64,000 bases of DNA from Kushneria marisflavi (GTDB lineage Bacteria > Pseudomonadota > Gammaproteobacteria > Pseudomonadales > Halomonadaceae). Under the pieces are notes generated by a model. That model did not search any database. It was given only the letters and a program-made list of their open reading frames with translations, and was not told the origin of the DNA. Position 1 is the first letter of the stretch. Every line of letters starts with the position of its first letter. Location of the stretch: assembly GCF_002157205.1 (NCBI RefSeq), contig NZ_CP021358.1, positions 3,224,001 through 3,288,000 on the forward strand, in the 5' to 3' direction. This document shows positions 52,324 through 61,940 of the stretch, piece by piece. The position numbers and the translations under genes were made by a program.

Positions 52324-52935
52324 ATGAAAACAATCGGAAAACTCTGCGTCGGTCTTTTATTGGGTGCCGGTATCAGCACCGCCCACGCCGAAGAAGCCCG
52401 CTGGGTCAGTGATTCTCTGTCGACCTATGTTCGAAGCGGCCCCACAGACAGCTACCGTATCGTGGGAACCGTGGACGCCGGTCAGCGCGTGACGCTGCTC
52501 GAATCCCAGGGAAACTACAGCCGTATTCGCACCGAAAGCGGTGACACTGTCTGGATTCCCAGTGATGATCTGCAGGCACAGGAGAGTGTGCAGGAAAGGG
52601 TGCCGGACATGCAGGAGCGCGTGCAGACCCTGACGCAGCGTCTGGAAGGCATCGATGATGAGTGGAATCAGCGTGTGGCCGACATGAAAAGCTCGCTGCA
52701 AAGCAGTCAGTCACGGGTCAACGAACTTCAGACCACCAACGATGATCTCAATGCCCAGCTCACTCAGGCACAGTCGAAAATGCGAGAGTATCAGGCACGA
52801 CTGGATACCGAGCGTGAAGATCTTTTGATGCGCTACTTTGTCTATGGGGGCAGCGTGGCCGGGGGCGGTCTGGTACTCGGCCTGCTGGTGCCGCATCTAC
52901 CAAGGCGACGTAAAAAGCGCGATCGCTGGTTCTGA
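52324..52935 (+). CDS. SH3-domain membrane protein of the YgiM/TIGR04211 type
   Basis: The 203-residue protein has a signal peptide (1-22, ending AHA), a bacterial SH3 domain (RWVSDSLSTYVRSGPTDSYRIVGTVDAGQRVTLLE), a coiled coil at about 85-165 (MQERVQTLTQRLEGIDDEW), a C-terminal transmembrane helix (YGGSVAGGGLVLGLLVPHL) and a basic tail. The SH3 and coiled coil face the periplasm and resemble YgiM. It ends 2 bases before the tpm gene, suggesting co-transcription. A tentative promoter lies in the 200 bases upstream. The function is probably envelope related. Confidence 0.85.
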   Translation: MKTIGKLCVGLLLGAGISTAHAEEARWVSDSLSTYVRSGPTDSYRIVGTVDAGQRVTLLESQGNYSRIRTESGDTVWIPSDDLQAQESVQERVPDMQERVQTLTQRLEGIDDEWNQRVADMKSSLQSSQSRVNELQTTNDDLNAQLTQAQSKMREYQARLDTEREDLLMRYFVYGGSVAGGGLVLGLLVPHLPRRRKKRDRWF

Positions 52936-52937
52936 TC

Positions 52938-53612
52938 GTGGCGACGTCGGGTCAGGGTAATGAGCAGTGGTTTGAGCGCTGGCGGGAAGGACGCATCGGC
53001 TTTCACAGTGACAGCGTCCAGCCCATGCTGGCGCGCTACTGGTCTCATCTGAGCGTCTCGACCGGTGCGCGGGTGCTTCTACCGTTGTGCGGCAAAAGCG
53101 GCGACATCCTCTGGCTGGCGCAGCGCGGCCATGCCGTACTGGGCGTTGAGCTGGTCGAACAGGCGGTTCGAAGCTGGTTTAAGGATCAGGCCGAAGCATT
53201 GCCCGAGACCGTGGCCCGCACGAACTTTAATCGCTTCGAAAGCCCCGAACGGGTGGGGCGTGCCGGCGTGACCTTCGATGTGGGTAACTTTTTCCACCTC
53301 GATGCCGCCTTGAGTGACGACATTGACGCCTTTTATGATCGGGCCGCGCTGATTGCACTGTCTGAAGCAGCGCGTCAGCGCTATGCGCTCAAGCTGGCCG
53401 AGCTGTGCCGGCCGAATGTGGAAGGGCTTTTGATTTCGTTGATTCGTGACGGGCAGCCCGATCAGGGACCGCCCTATGTGGTCACCGATGACGAGGTCCA
53501 TCGTCTGTTTGCGCCCAATTTCATGCTGGAGCGACTGGGGGATCGGCGCGATGAGCGTGGCATGACCGAAGTCGTCTGGCGCCTGTGTCGCAGGGCGCCG
53601 CTTTCATGCTGA
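52938..53612 (+). CDS. tpm: thiopurine S-methyltransferase
   Basis: The 224-residue protein begins (after GTG) with GNEQWFERWREGRIGFHSDSVQPML, continues with VLLPLCGKSGDILWLAQRGHAVLGVELVEQAV, the SAM site, and YDRAALIALSEAARQRYALKLAELC. This is the bacterial TPMT pattern. It uses SAM to methylate thiol or metalloid substrates, and in Pseudomonas contributes to tellurite and selenium handling. It lies 2 bases after the SH3 gene and faces cysA. GTG 52938 has no clear ribosome site, consistent with coupling to the gene before. Confidence 0.9.
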   Translation: MATSGQGNEQWFERWREGRIGFHSDSVQPMLARYWSHLSVSTGARVLLPLCGKSGDILWLAQRGHAVLGVELVEQAVRSWFKDQAEALPETVARTNFNRFESPERVGRAGVTFDVGNFFHLDAALSDDIDAFYDRAALIALSEAARQRYALKLAELCRPNVEGLLISLIRDGQPDQGPPYVVTDDEVHRLFAPNFMLERLGDRRDERGMTEVVWRLCRRAPLSC

Positions 53613-53654
53613 AACCCTGAAGGGGTCGAGCGCAGAACTGCTTGAATATCGAGC

Positions 53655-53682
53655 ACCCGGTGAACATGAGTGATCACCGGGG
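53655..53682. terminator. hairpin between tpm and cysA
   Basis: ACCCGGTGA and TCACCGGGG form an almost perfect stem in the gap between the convergent genes. It lacks a clear T-run, so termination may depend on structure only. Confidence 0.5.
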
Positions 53683-53691
53683 CTTGTGCTG

Positions 53692-54750
53692 TCAGGTCGT
53701 TTCGGGAGCAAACCGATGCCAGCGCGAGGGAACAACATAGAAGCTGTCACCGCGTGCCGGCAGCAGGCGATCGAAATCGTGATGCGTGATGCTGGCAAGC
53801 CAGGGGGCGTCCATCCAGTCGGCCATCAGTTCGACCCGAACGTCGCTGCCAACCGGTGATACGGCATCTACCGTGACCGGCAGATACGCGCGCTCGTCGG
53901 GCGCCGTGGTCAGCATCAGTTCGTGGGGCCGCAAAAGCACCTCGTCGGGCGCCGTTTCCGAATGCTCCAGCGCAATCCAGGCGTTACCCTGTTGCAGCCG
54001 CCCATTGTGATACTCGCCGCCAAAGCGGTTGGTTTCACCCAGAAACGAAAAGACAAACCGGTTGGCCGGCGCGCGATAAAGCGCCTGTGGTGTATCGATC
54101 TGTTCGATGCGGCCGTTGCTCATGACGACCACGCGATCGGAAAGCTCAAGCGCTTCTTCCTGATCATGGGTCACGAACACGCTGGTAAAGCCGAACTCTT
54201 CATGCAGATGCCTGAGCCAGCGACGCAGCTCGAGTCGTACCTTGGCATCCAGGGCCCCGAAAGGCTCGTCCAGCAGCAGCACCTCGGGTTCGACGGCCAG
54301 CGCGCGGGCCAGAGCGACTCGCTGCTGCTGCCCGCCGGAAAGCTGTGCCGGCAGACGTTTGGCCAGGGTGTCCAGGCGAACGCGCTCAAGCAGGTGCTGT
54401 ACCCGGTCGCGAATCTCGGCATTGGAAGGCCGCTCGCTGGCCGGTCGTGCTCGTAGCCCGAAAGCCACGTTTTCAAACACGCTCATGTGACGAAAAAGTG
54501 CGTAGTGCTGAAAGACAAACCCGACCCGGCGCTTGCGCACATGGACGTGGGTCACCTCCCGATTACCGAAATGAATCGAGCCACTGTCCGGGGCTTCGAG
54601 GCCGGCAATAATGCGCAAAAGCGTGGTCTTGCCGGAGCCTGACGGCCCCAGTAACCCGACCATTTCTCCCTGGTTGATCTCCAGTGACAGCGGATGCAGG
54701 GCCGTCGTGCTGCCAAAACGTCTGGAGACATCGCTTATGGTAATGCTCAT
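53692..54750 (-). CDS. cysA: sulfate/thiosulfate ABC importer ATPase CysA
   Basis: The protein (352 residues) has Walker [19 protein letters not shown], the signature [44 protein letters not shown] and the switch [19 protein letters not shown]. The C-terminal TOBE region contains VRLEP-like [10 protein letters not shown]. It powers sulfate uptake by the CysT-CysW channel. ATG 54750 is in ATGA overlap with cysW, ensuring coupled translation. CysA is the last gene of sbp-cysT-cysW-cysA. CysB is the likely activator by family knowledge. Confidence 0.95.
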   Translation of the reverse strand: MSITISDVSRRFGSTTALHPLSLEINQGEMVGLLGPSGSGKTTLLRIIAGLEAPDSGSIHFGNREVTHVHVRKRRVGFVFQHYALFRHMSVFENVAFGLRARPASERPSNAEIRDRVQHLLERVRLDTLAKRLPAQLSGGQQQRVALARALAVEPEVLLLDEPFGALDAKVRLELRRWLRHLHEEFGFTSVFVTHDQEEALELSDRVVVMSNGRIEQIDTPQALYRAPANRFVFSFLGETNRFGGEYHNGRLQQGNAWIALEHSETAPDEVLLRPHELMLTTAPDERAYLPVTVDAVSPVGSDVRVELMADWMDAPWLASITHHDFDRLLPARGDSFYVVPSRWHRFAPETT

Positions 54751-55574
54751 GCTGTTTTCTCCCGACGATGGGTATGCCACTCAAGCACGGCCTTGATGAT
54801 CAGCGTCACGATGGCAAGTGCCGCCAGCAGTGCAGCGCTGGTGAAGGCGCCCACCGTGTTGTAATCCTGATACAAAAGCTCCACCTGCAACGGCAGATTG
54901 ATGGTCTCGCCACGAATGCTGCCCGAAACCACCGAGACGGCGCCGAACTCACCGATGGCGCGGGCGTTGGTCAGAATGACGCCGTACACCAGTGCCCAGC
55001 GAATATTGGGCAGGGTGATGCGTCTAAACAGGGTCCAGCCGCTGGCGCCCAGCGTGACGCCGGCCTCTTCTTCGGCACTGCCCTGTGCCTGCATTAGCGG
55101 AATCAGTTCACGTGCCACGAACGGACAGGTGACAAAAACGGTCACCAGCACCATGCCGGGCCAAGCAAACATCAGTTGCACGTCGTGTTCGGACAGCATG
55201 CTGCCCAGCCAGCCGGTACGGCCGTATAGCAGTAGATAAAGCAGACCTGCCACGACCGGGGATACCGCAAAGGGAATATCGATCAGCGTTTGCAGCAGTC
55301 GCCGGCCGGGGAAAGCAAAACGGGTGACCAGCCAGGCCAGAAAAATGCCGAAAATCAGGTTGATCGGCACGGTCAAAAGTGCGATCAGAAGCGTCAGTCC
55401 GATCGCTTCTCTGGTAAAGCTGCTGGTCAGGTTCTGCCAGAAGGGCGCCAGACCTTCGGCAAACGCCTGGTAGAAAATGCCGGCCAGCGGTATGACCAGA
55501 AACAGCGTCGTCAAGACCACGGCAAGCCCGATCAGTCCCACGCGTGTGGCCGTGCCATCACCAATGCGCTTCAT
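54747..55574 (-). CDS. cysW: sulfate ABC transporter permease CysW
   Basis: The protein (275 residues) has six hydrophobic helices and the ABC permease loop [50 protein letters not shown], the CysW type. It pairs with CysT to form the channel. ATG 55574 has GGAGG seven bases before it; the frame is open to 55592. It begins one base after the cysT stop and overlaps cysA by 4 bases. Confidence 0.94.
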   Translation of the reverse strand: MKRIGDGTATRVGLIGLAVVLTTLFLVIPLAGIFYQAFAEGLAPFWQNLTSSFTREAIGLTLLIALLTVPINLIFGIFLAWLVTRFAFPGRRLLQTLIDIPFAVSPVVAGLLYLLLYGRTGWLGSMLSEHDVQLMFAWPGMVLVTVFVTCPFVARELIPLMQAQGSAEEEAGVTLGASGWTLFRRITLPNIRWALVYGVILTNARAIGEFGAVSVVSGSIRGETINLPLQVELLYQDYNTVGAFTSAALLAALAIVTLIIKAVLEWHTHRREKTA

Positions 55575-55575
55575 G

Positions 55576-56412
55576 TCAGTGCCTCCCGCCATGCAGACGA
55601 CGATAAAAACGCCCCTGCCAGAGATTGATGGCCAGCAACAGCAGCAGGGAGACCAGCATCACCAGCGAGGCGATGGCGGCGGCGCCTGCGTAGTCATACT
55701 CTTCAAGGCGGGTGGCCATCATCAGAGAGACCACTTCGGTGCGATAGGGCATGTTACCGGCAATAAAGATGACCGCGCCGAACTCGCCCAGCGATCGGGC
55801 GAAGGAGAGCCCGGTGCCGGTCACCACGGCCGGCCAGATGTGGGGCAGGATGACCCGGCGGAAGGCATACAGGTTGCTGGCCCCCAGCGTCAGCGCGGCC
55901 TCATCGGCCTGACCGGGCAGGTCTTCAAGTACCGGCTGTACGGTGCGCACCACAAAGGGCACGCTGGTAAAGGCCATGGCGAGTGCAATCCCGAGCCAGG
56001 TATAGGCGACCTCGATCCCCAGCGGTTCAAGCAGGCTGCCTACGGCGCCATTGCGGGAGTAGAGCGTGGCCAGGGTAATGCCGGCCACGGCCGTGGGCAG
56101 GGCGAAGGGCAGATCCATCAGCGCATCAAGGATGCGCTTGCCCGGAAACGTGTAGCGTGCCAGTACCCAGGCCATCAAAAGCCCGAACAGCGCATTGAAC
56201 AGCGAGGCGGCCAGTGCTGCCAGAATCGTGACCCGATAGCTTGCGATCAGACGCGGGTCGGTGATGGCCGCCCAGTACTGCGACCATGACAGCGTTGACA
56301 GCTGGCCGATGAGGCTGGTCATCGGCAGCAGCAGAATCAACGACACGAACAGCAGGGTCACACCCAGCGACAGCGAAAAGCCCGGCAGGACCCGGGCAGC
56401 ACGGGCACGCAT
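55576..56412 (-). CDS. cysT: sulfate ABC transporter permease CysT (CysU)
   Basis: The 278-residue protein has six helices and the EAA-type loop ADEAALTLGASNLYAFRRVILPHIWPAVVTGTGLSFARSLGEFGAVIFIAGN, typical for CysT. It starts in a TAATG overlap with the sbp stop, and cysW begins right after it. Together with CysW it forms the sulfate channel. Starts [30 protein letters not shown]. Confidence 0.94.
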   Translation of the reverse strand: MRARAARVLPGFSLSLGVTLLFVSLILLLPMTSLIGQLSTLSWSQYWAAITDPRLIASYRVTILAALAASLFNALFGLLMAWVLARYTFPGKRILDALMDLPFALPTAVAGITLATLYSRNGAVGSLLEPLGIEVAYTWLGIALAMAFTSVPFVVRTVQPVLEDLPGQADEAALTLGASNLYAFRRVILPHIWPAVVTGTGLSFARSLGEFGAVIFIAGNMPYRTEVVSLMMATRLEEYDYAGAAAIASLVMLVSLLLLLAINLWQGRFYRRLHGGRH

Positions 56413-57431
56413 TAACGTCGCTGCAGCTGGTCGAGTTCACCCCCGCTGGCGAAATGTGTCTGCATCACATTTTCCCAGCTTCCGAAGGCATCCTCGATGC
56501 GCAGCAGCGTGGTCTGCGGGAAGCGATCGGCAAACTCCTCGCTGATCTCGTCATTGTTGACGCGGTAGTAGTACTGCGCCAGCGTGCGCTGCGCTTCAGG
56601 CGAGTAGAGATATTCCAGATAGCCTTTGGCCAGATCCTCGGTACCGTTGCGTTCGACGTTCTTGTCGATCCAGGTGACCGGGAATTCCGCCATGACATCT
56701 ACCGGCGGTACCACCACCTCGTAGTCATCCGGGCCATACTGATTGCGGATGTTGTTGGCTTCCGATTCAAACGTGATCAGAACATCGCCAATGCCACGCT
56801 CGGCAAAGGTAGTCGTGGCGCCGCGTCCGCCAGTGTCAAAGACCTCGACATTGGCCAGCATTTTTTTCATGTAATCACGGGTAGCCGCGTCATCACCGCC
56901 ATTGTCGTGATTGCTTGCCGCCCAGGCGGCCAGATAAGTGTAGCGTCCGTTGCCTGACGTCTTGGGGTTGGGGAAGACCAGTGCCACATCATCGCCGGCC
57001 AGGTCCGACCAGCCATGGATATCCTTCGGATTTCCCTTTCTGACTAGAAACGCCATGGTCGAGTAGTAGGGTGAGCTGTAGTTGGGCAGCCTTGACTGCC
57101 AGTCCGTCGGAATTAGTTGGCCCTTTTGTGCCAGGACATCGACATCGGTCACCTGGTTGAAGGTGACGACATCAGCGCGAAGCCCCTGCAGAATGGCGCG
57201 TGCCTGGGTCGAAGAGCCGGCATGGGTCTGCTTGATCTCGACCGACTCCCCGTGCTCATCCTGCCAGTGTTCAACGAACTGCGGGTTGAGCTCGGCAAAG
57301 AGTTCTCGCGCAATATCATAGGAGGCGTTGAGCAGCTCGCGGTCGGCGCTGAAGGCCTGCGGGCTGGCCAGCGCCATGCTGAGCGCAGCGGTGGCAACCA
57401 CGCGACGTAAAAGGGTCGAGCGTACGGACAT
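56412..57431 (-). CDS. sbp: periplasmic sulfate-binding protein
   Basis: The 339-residue protein has a signal peptide (about 1-28, ending QAFSA) and the sulfate-binding core: [72 protein letters not shown] and [29 protein letters not shown]. It captures sulfate (Sbp) or thiosulfate (CysP); the sequence does not separate them clearly. It is the first gene of the transporter operon, so the region upstream (57432-57575) should hold its promoter and CysB sites. Confidence 0.93.
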   Translation of the reverse strand: MSVRSTLLRRVVATAALSMALASPQAFSADRELLNASYDIARELFAELNPQFVEHWQDEHGESVEIKQTHAGSSTQARAILQGLRADVVTFNQVTDVDVLAQKGQLIPTDWQSRLPNYSSPYYSTMAFLVRKGNPKDIHGWSDLAGDDVALVFPNPKTSGNGRYTYLAAWAASNHDNGGDDAATRDYMKKMLANVEVFDTGGRGATTTFAERGIGDVLITFESEANNIRNQYGPDDYEVVVPPVDVMAEFPVTWIDKNVERNGTEDLAKGYLEYLYSPEAQRTLAQYYYRVNNDEISEEFADRFPQTTLLRIEDAFGSWENVMQTHFASGGELDQLQRR

Positions 57432-57575
57432 ATCGTGTTCCCCGGCATCTGATCGGCAGGATTATTATCGAAAGCCAGTGGGTCTGGCATTGAGTAGAGG
57501 CTAAACAAAACCTGAGGGAATGACAATCTGTCTGGTTATGCCATTTTGTTCTTTAAGCCGGGGTTAGGGTTTAGT
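57432..57575 (-). promoter_or_regulatory. sbp upstream region
   Basis: The 144 bases between the sbp start and the ggt hairpin are AT-rich in parts (GTTATGCCATTTTGTTCTTTAA, about 57534-57555). They are the only place for the promoter of the sulfate importer. CysB regulated promoters are expected here, but the CysB motif is too variable to place by eye. Confidence 0.35.
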
Positions 57576-57605
57576 CGGTGAGAGAAGGCATTCCCTCTCT
57601 CACCG
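57576..57605 (-). terminator. hairpin after ggt
   Basis: CGGTGAGAGAAGG (57576-57588) and CCCTCTCTCACCG (57593-57605) pair with one mismatch around a CATT loop, six bases after the ggt stop. No strong T-run follows on the minus strand. Confidence 0.55.
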
Positions 57606-57611
57606 TATGGA

Positions 57612-59330
57612 TTACAGTCCGAGGGCCGAGGACGTTTCACGGCGTGGGTCGGCACCGCCATGAAAGCCGTTGTCGTTGATCAGAATCGACTGGCTGGCGC
57701 CCATGGCCGATTTCTGAACCACGTGATGGCCCATGTTTTCCAGAATGCGCACGGTATCCGGACTAAAGCCGTCTTCAATGCGCAGCTCATCGGGTAGCCA
57801 TTGATCGTGAAAGCGCGGTGCGCTGACGGCCGACTGAATGTTCATGCCGTGATCGATCACATTGGTGATGACGCCAAGTGTGGTGGTAATGATGCGGGAA
57901 CCGCCGGGGCTGCCGGTGACCAGAAAGTTTTTGCCTTCGTGTTTGACGATGGTCGGCGTCATGGAGGAGAGCATGCGCTTGCCGGGTTCCACGGCATTGG
58001 CTTCGCCACCAATCAGCCCGTAGGCATTGGGGACGCCCGGTTTGGCCGAAAAATCATCCATTTCGTTGTTGAGCAGAAAGCCGGCTTCATCCACGGCGAT
58101 ACCGGAGCCGTAGCTGAAGTTGAGGGTATAGGTGTTGGATACCGCCAGTCCCGAGTCATCGGCGACCGAGTAGTGCGTGGTTTCATTCGATTCATAGGGC
58201 GTAATGTTGCCCGGACCGATGGCCTCTGACGGTGTCGCTCGATCGAGAGAAATCTGCTGACGAAGCTCATGGGCATAGGCCCTGGACGTCAGCGCATTGA
58301 CCGGGACATCGAAAAAGTCGGGATCACCCAGGTATTTTGAGCGGTCGGCATAGGCGCGACGCATCGCCTCGCTCATCAGGTGCATGGTGGCAGCGGAGCC
58401 AAAGCCCGTGGCGGTGAGGTCATCGTTTTCCAGCATGTTCAAAATCTGCACGATGTGGACGCCGCCGGAGGAGGGAGGCGCCATCGCGTAAATGTCATAT
58501 CCTCGATAGCTGCCATGAACCGGGGCACGCTCGATAGCCCGATAATCAGCCAGGTCCTGTCGAGTCATGATGCCGCCATGCGCCTTGATGGTGTCGATCA
58601 GATGGTCGGCCGTCTCGCCTTCATAGAATTCGCGCGGGCCGTTTTGAGCAATGCGGGACAGCGTCGCTGCAAGCTCGGGTTGTTTAAAAACCTCTCCGGT
58701 ACGCCAGTCACTGCCATCGGCCTTGTAGAACAAACGGCGCGTGCCCTCGTTTTTTTCCAGCTGCTCGCGACTGCCATTCAGGCCATCGGCAAAACGCTTT
58801 GGAATGGCGAAGCCGTCGTGTGCCAGTCGAATGGCCGGCGCCATGACCTGCTCAAGGGACATTGAGCCGTAGCGCTCAAGCGCCATCGTCATGCCGGAGA
58901 CCGTACCGGGGACGCCTGATGCATTGGCCGAATAGCGCGAGGCCTCCTCGATGACATTGCCTTCCTCGTCCTGGAACATGGTTTTGAAGGCACCGGCAGG
59001 CGCGGTCTCGCGATAGTCGATCGAGGTCACTTCACCGCTTTTTTCATTGGAAATCACCATGAAGCCGCCACCACCGATATTGCCCGAGCGTGGCTGAACC
59101 ACGGCCAGCGCAAAGCCGATGGCCACTGCGGCGTCTACTGCGTTGCCTCCCTGGCGAAGAATGTCACGGCCGACACGGCTTGCCAGTTCATGACTGGTGA
59201 CTACCATGGCATGCTGACCGTACTCGGCATGAAAACGCTCGCCTTCAATGATGGGCGGCTGAGCACCCGCCAGTGATGGCAGGAGCATGAACAGCAGGCA
59301 GGCCAGCGCTGGTCGTTTTTTCCCGGGCAT
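57612..59330 (-). CDS. ggt: gamma-glutamyltransferase
   Basis: The 572-residue precursor has a signal peptide (1-23, ending AGA). The self-cleaving Thr lies in NETTHYSVAD, where the enzyme splits into large and small subunits. Other signatures are NAVDAAVAIGFALAVVQPRSGNIGGGGFM, the LNNEMDDFSAKPG segment and STMTPT-like SSMTPTIV. It cleaves gamma-glutamyl peptides, mainly glutathione, in the periplasm, so cysteine can be recovered. AAGGGG lies before the ATG. It sits upstream of the sulfate importer on the same strand, but with a hairpin between. Confidence 0.94.
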   Translation of the reverse strand: MPGKKRPALACLLFMLLPSLAGAQPPIIEGERFHAEYGQHAMVVTSHELASRVGRDILRQGGNAVDAAVAIGFALAVVQPRSGNIGGGGFMVISNEKSGEVTSIDYRETAPAGAFKTMFQDEEGNVIEEASRYSANASGVPGTVSGMTMALERYGSMSLEQVMAPAIRLAHDGFAIPKRFADGLNGSREQLEKNEGTRRLFYKADGSDWRTGEVFKQPELAATLSRIAQNGPREFYEGETADHLIDTIKAHGGIMTRQDLADYRAIERAPVHGSYRGYDIYAMAPPSSGGVHIVQILNMLENDDLTATGFGSAATMHLMSEAMRRAYADRSKYLGDPDFFDVPVNALTSRAYAHELRQQISLDRATPSEAIGPGNITPYESNETTHYSVADDSGLAVSNTYTLNFSYGSGIAVDEAGFLLNNEMDDFSAKPGVPNAYGLIGGEANAVEPGKRMLSSMTPTIVKHEGKNFLVTGSPGGSRIITTTLGVITNVIDHGMNIQSAVSAPRFHDQWLPDELRIEDGFSPDTVRILENMGHHVVQKSAMGASQSILINDNGFHGGADPRRETSSALGL

Positions 59331-59511
59331 GCAAATCCCCTTCTAATATTGTTGATCTGGTTATATCAGGTCCGTTTAATACGGCTTTGCAACAATAGGG
59401 TATCTGCACGGCTTCCGGAAGCGGAAGCTCCTGTAGAGGTTGTCGAGTAGCTCGCCAGTTGGCGGGTATGCACTATAGTGACTCTTGCACGCTAACATTG
59501 AGGTTATTGCC

Positions 59512-59688
59512 ATGCCTGATCAAACGCCTACGCCCCGCACTGCCTGTGTCAAGAAGGTCGAAAAGGGAGGTGGCAAAACGGTTTATGAAGTTCGTGGGGT
59601 CAATCCTGATACCGATACCCTGCTCAGTGAATATGAAACCGAGCAGGAAGCCATTGACGCCGTCAAGCGTTATGAGTGTGAAAATTGA
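59512..59688 (+). CDS. unknown small protein of 58 residues
   Basis: This small gene starts at ATG 59512, with GAGG eight bases before it, and codes for a soluble protein. A short Pro/Thr-rich start (PDQTPTPRTACVKKV) is followed by GGGKTVYEVRGVNPDTDTLLSEYETEQEAIDAVKRYE. The YETEQEAIDAVKRYE end looks like an amphipathic helix, and the middle like a beta hairpin. A strong terminator follows 18 bases later, which supports a real single-gene unit. I do not recognise the family. Confidence 0.7.
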   Translation: MPDQTPTPRTACVKKVEKGGGKTVYEVRGVNPDTDTLLSEYETEQEAIDAVKRYECEN

Positions 59689-59705
59689 GACTTTGGTAGT
59701 ATGAG

Positions 59706-59729
59706 AGGGGCCGCCATGAGGCGGCCCCT
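59706..59729 (+). terminator. terminator after the 58-residue gene
   Basis: AGGGGCCGCC (59706-59715) and GGCGGCCCCT (59720-59729) form a 10-bp stem with a 4-base loop, followed by TTTTTG. It is a strong intrinsic terminator on the plus strand. Confidence 0.92.
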
Positions 59730-59830
59730 TTTTGTCTCGTGCAGTAACGCCTGCACAGCGATGCCCTGTTACGCTTTGGGCCCGCCGTGTAGGCTGACGG
59801 CTATCAAGCTTGTTTGATGAGGTGTTTACA

Positions 59831-60526
59831 GTGCAACAACCCTTCAGGATCGCACCTTCCATTCTGTCTGCAGACTTCGCCCGTCTGGGACAGGAGGTGG
59901 ATGATGTGCTGGCCAGCGGCGCCGACATGATTCATTTCGACGTCATGGACAACCACTATGTTCCCAACCTGAGCTTTGGGCCGGCGGTCTGTCATGCCCT
60001 GCGCAATTACGGCGTGACCGCCGAGATCGATGTCCACCTGATGGTATCCCCGGTCGATGATCTGATCCGCGCCTTTCTGGATGCCGGTGCCAACCACATC
60101 ACCTTTCACCCGGAAGCCAGCCTGCACGTCGACCGCTCCCTGCAGCTGATTCTTGATGGTGGCGCCACCGCAGGTCTTGCGCTCAATCCAGCGACCCCGC
60201 TTTCAACGCTTGACCATGTGCTCGACAAGCTGTCGATGCTGCTGGTCATGACGGTCAATCCGGGCTTTGGTGGGCAATCCTTCATTCCGGCCATGATGGA
60301 CAAGCTGCGTCTGGCGCGCGCCATGATCGACGCCACCGGCAAGCCCATTCGTCTGGAAGTCGATGGCGGCATCAACGCCGACAACATCGGCGAGATTGCT
60401 CGCGCCGGTGCGGATACCTTTGTCTCCGGCTCTTCCATCTTCGCCAAACGCAGTGACAACGACCCGAATCGCTACGACTCGATCCTGCGCGCCTTCAGGG
60501 AACCGCTGGATGGCCTGTCAGACTGA
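59831..60526 (+). CDS. rpe: ribulose-phosphate 3-epimerase
   Basis: The protein (231 residues) is a TIM barrel: [65 protein letters not shown] and [28 protein letters not shown]. It interconverts ribulose 5-phosphate and xylulose 5-phosphate in the pentose phosphate pathway. GTG 59831 has GAGG eight bases upstream; an ATG at 59810 is less likely. The GIY-YIG gene begins inside its 3' end. Confidence 0.94.
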   Translation: MQQPFRIAPSILSADFARLGQEVDDVLASGADMIHFDVMDNHYVPNLSFGPAVCHALRNYGVTAEIDVHLMVSPVDDLIRAFLDAGANHITFHPEASLHVDRSLQLILDGGATAGLALNPATPLSTLDHVLDKLSMLLVMTVNPGFGGQSFIPAMMDKLRLARAMIDATGKPIRLEVDGGINADNIGEIARAGADTFVSGSSIFAKRSDNDPNRYDSILRAFREPLDGLSD

Positions 60527-60815
60527 GCAACATGACGAGATAGCCCGCCCCGTCTGGTCGCTTTACATCATTGAAAATCGGCTGGGCCACCTTTATACCG
60601 GCGTGACCACGGATGTGGCGCGCCGTCTCAAGGAGCACCAGGATGATGGTGCACGCTGTGCGCGAGCGCTGCGTGGCAAGGGACCGCTGCGTTTACGCTT
60701 TTCCTGCCTGGTAGGCGACAAGGGCAAGGCGCTCAGCATTGAGCGGCGGGTCAAGAAGCTCTCTCGGCTCAAGCGTCTGGCCATCATAGAAAAAGGGCAG
60801 CTTCCCATTGAGTAA
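60510..60815 (+). CDS. GIY-YIG domain protein, UPF0213/YhbQ type
   Basis: The 101-residue protein has the GIY-YIG core [31 protein letters not shown], followed by [13 protein letters not shown] and [21 protein letters not shown]. YhbQ-like proteins are single-domain nickases with weak DNA-damage related activity. It starts at ATG 60510, overlapping rpe by 17 bases, which suggests coupled translation. It is convergent with the dehydrogenase gene. Confidence 0.87.
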   Translation: MACQTEQHDEIARPVWSLYIIENRLGHLYTGVTTDVARRLKEHQDDGARCARALRGKGPLRLRFSCLVGDKGKALSIERRVKKLSRLKRLAIIEKGQLPIE

Positions 60816-60852
60816 TCGGAGCTGCCCTGATGGCCACGACGGTTCAAAGCAA

Positions 60853-61842
60853 TCAGCGCTTGAGAGCGTCCCAGTTGTAGGGGGCCCGCGGTTTCTCGCC
60901 CTTGAGTACCGCCAGAGCATTCTCCACGGCCAGTTCCGCCATGGCATAACGGGTTTCATGCGTGGCCGAGCCGATATGGGGCAGGGCGACGACATTGTCC
61001 ATATGTGCCAGCGGGGAATCAGCGGGGAGCGGCTCGACATCGAAGACATCAAGGCCGGCGGCACGGATAGTGTTATTTTTCAGCGCCTCGATCATGGCCG
61101 GCTCGTCCACCACGCCGCCGCGAGCGATATTGACGAAGATGGTGTCCTTGCCCATTAGCTCGAATTCACGCTTGCCAAACATGTGGCGAGTGGCGTCAGA
61201 GAGCGGCACGGTCACGCAGACAAAGTCAGAGTCGTGCAGCAGATCATCAAGTGCCTTCCAGTCGGCACACAGTTCGCGTTCGAAATCTTCATGGCGCGAG
61301 CGATTGTGATAGCTCACCGACATGTTGAAGCCGAACTTGCCACGGCGCGCAATGGCGGCCCCAATGCGGCCCATGCCGACGATGCCGAGCTTTTTGCCCT
61401 GAACATCCACTCCGAAGTGGGGTTCGGCGACCCCGCCTGTCCATTCTCCCTTCTTTACCATCTCCGCCATTTCAACTGCACGGCGGGCGCTGGCCAGAAT
61501 TAACAAAAAGGCGGTATCGGCGGTCGTTTCCGTCAGCACATCCGGTGTGTGGCAAAGCACAATGCCACGTTTGCTGAGATAGTCGATGTCGTAGTTATCC
61601 ACGCCTACCGAAATGCTTGAGACCACTTCAAGATTGGGGGCCTGATCCAGCAGCTCCGGAGTAAGGTTGACGCTTGAGCCGATCAGGCCATGTGCCTGCG
61701 ACAACGCCTTGTGGAACTCACTGTTTCGGGTCAGGTCCGTGGTCTGCGAGAAATCCAGTACATGGCACTCCCGTTCCAGCCTTTCCTGCAGAGCCGGCTT
61801 CAGGGCACGCTGATACACAATGACCGTTTTCTTCGAAGACAT
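60853..61842 (-). CDS. D-2-hydroxyacid dehydrogenase (GhrB/2-ketogluconate reductase type)
   Basis: The 329-residue protein has the NAD(P) site GKKLGIVGMGRIGAAIARRG and the active-site set: Arg in NIARGGVVDEPAMIEAL, Glu in DVFDVEPLP and His in LPHIGSATHETR. The Asn-Arg-Ser after the second strand (YHNRSRHEDFE) suggests NADPH. It should reduce glyoxylate, hydroxypyruvate or 2-ketogluconate. The gene stands between the GIY-YIG gene and a TIM-barrel gene on the same strand, with AGGAGA before the ATG. Substrate is uncertain. Confidence 0.87.
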   Translation of the reverse strand: MSSKKTVIVYQRALKPALQERLERECHVLDFSQTTDLTRNSEFHKALSQAHGLIGSSVNLTPELLDQAPNLEVVSSISVGVDNYDIDYLSKRGIVLCHTPDVLTETTADTAFLLILASARRAVEMAEMVKKGEWTGGVAEPHFGVDVQGKKLGIVGMGRIGAAIARRGKFGFNMSVSYHNRSRHEDFERELCADWKALDDLLHDSDFVCVTVPLSDATRHMFGKREFELMGKDTIFVNIARGGVVDEPAMIEALKNNTIRAAGLDVFDVEPLPADSPLAHMDNVVALPHIGSATHETRYAMAELAVENALAVLKGEKPRAPYNWDALKR

Positions 61843-61940
61843 GATCTCTCCTGATGAAAGAAGTAAGCGAGCTGTTTGCGACAGCTCGTTATATCGAGAT
61901 ATGACGCAAAAGAGGCCTGACCCTCGGACCTGTCAGAGCT

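Noticed and set aside
55477..56289. Plus-strand frame of 270 residues opposite cysT
   Set aside because: Antisense shadow of a recognised permease gene, Gly/Gln/His-rich and without motifs.
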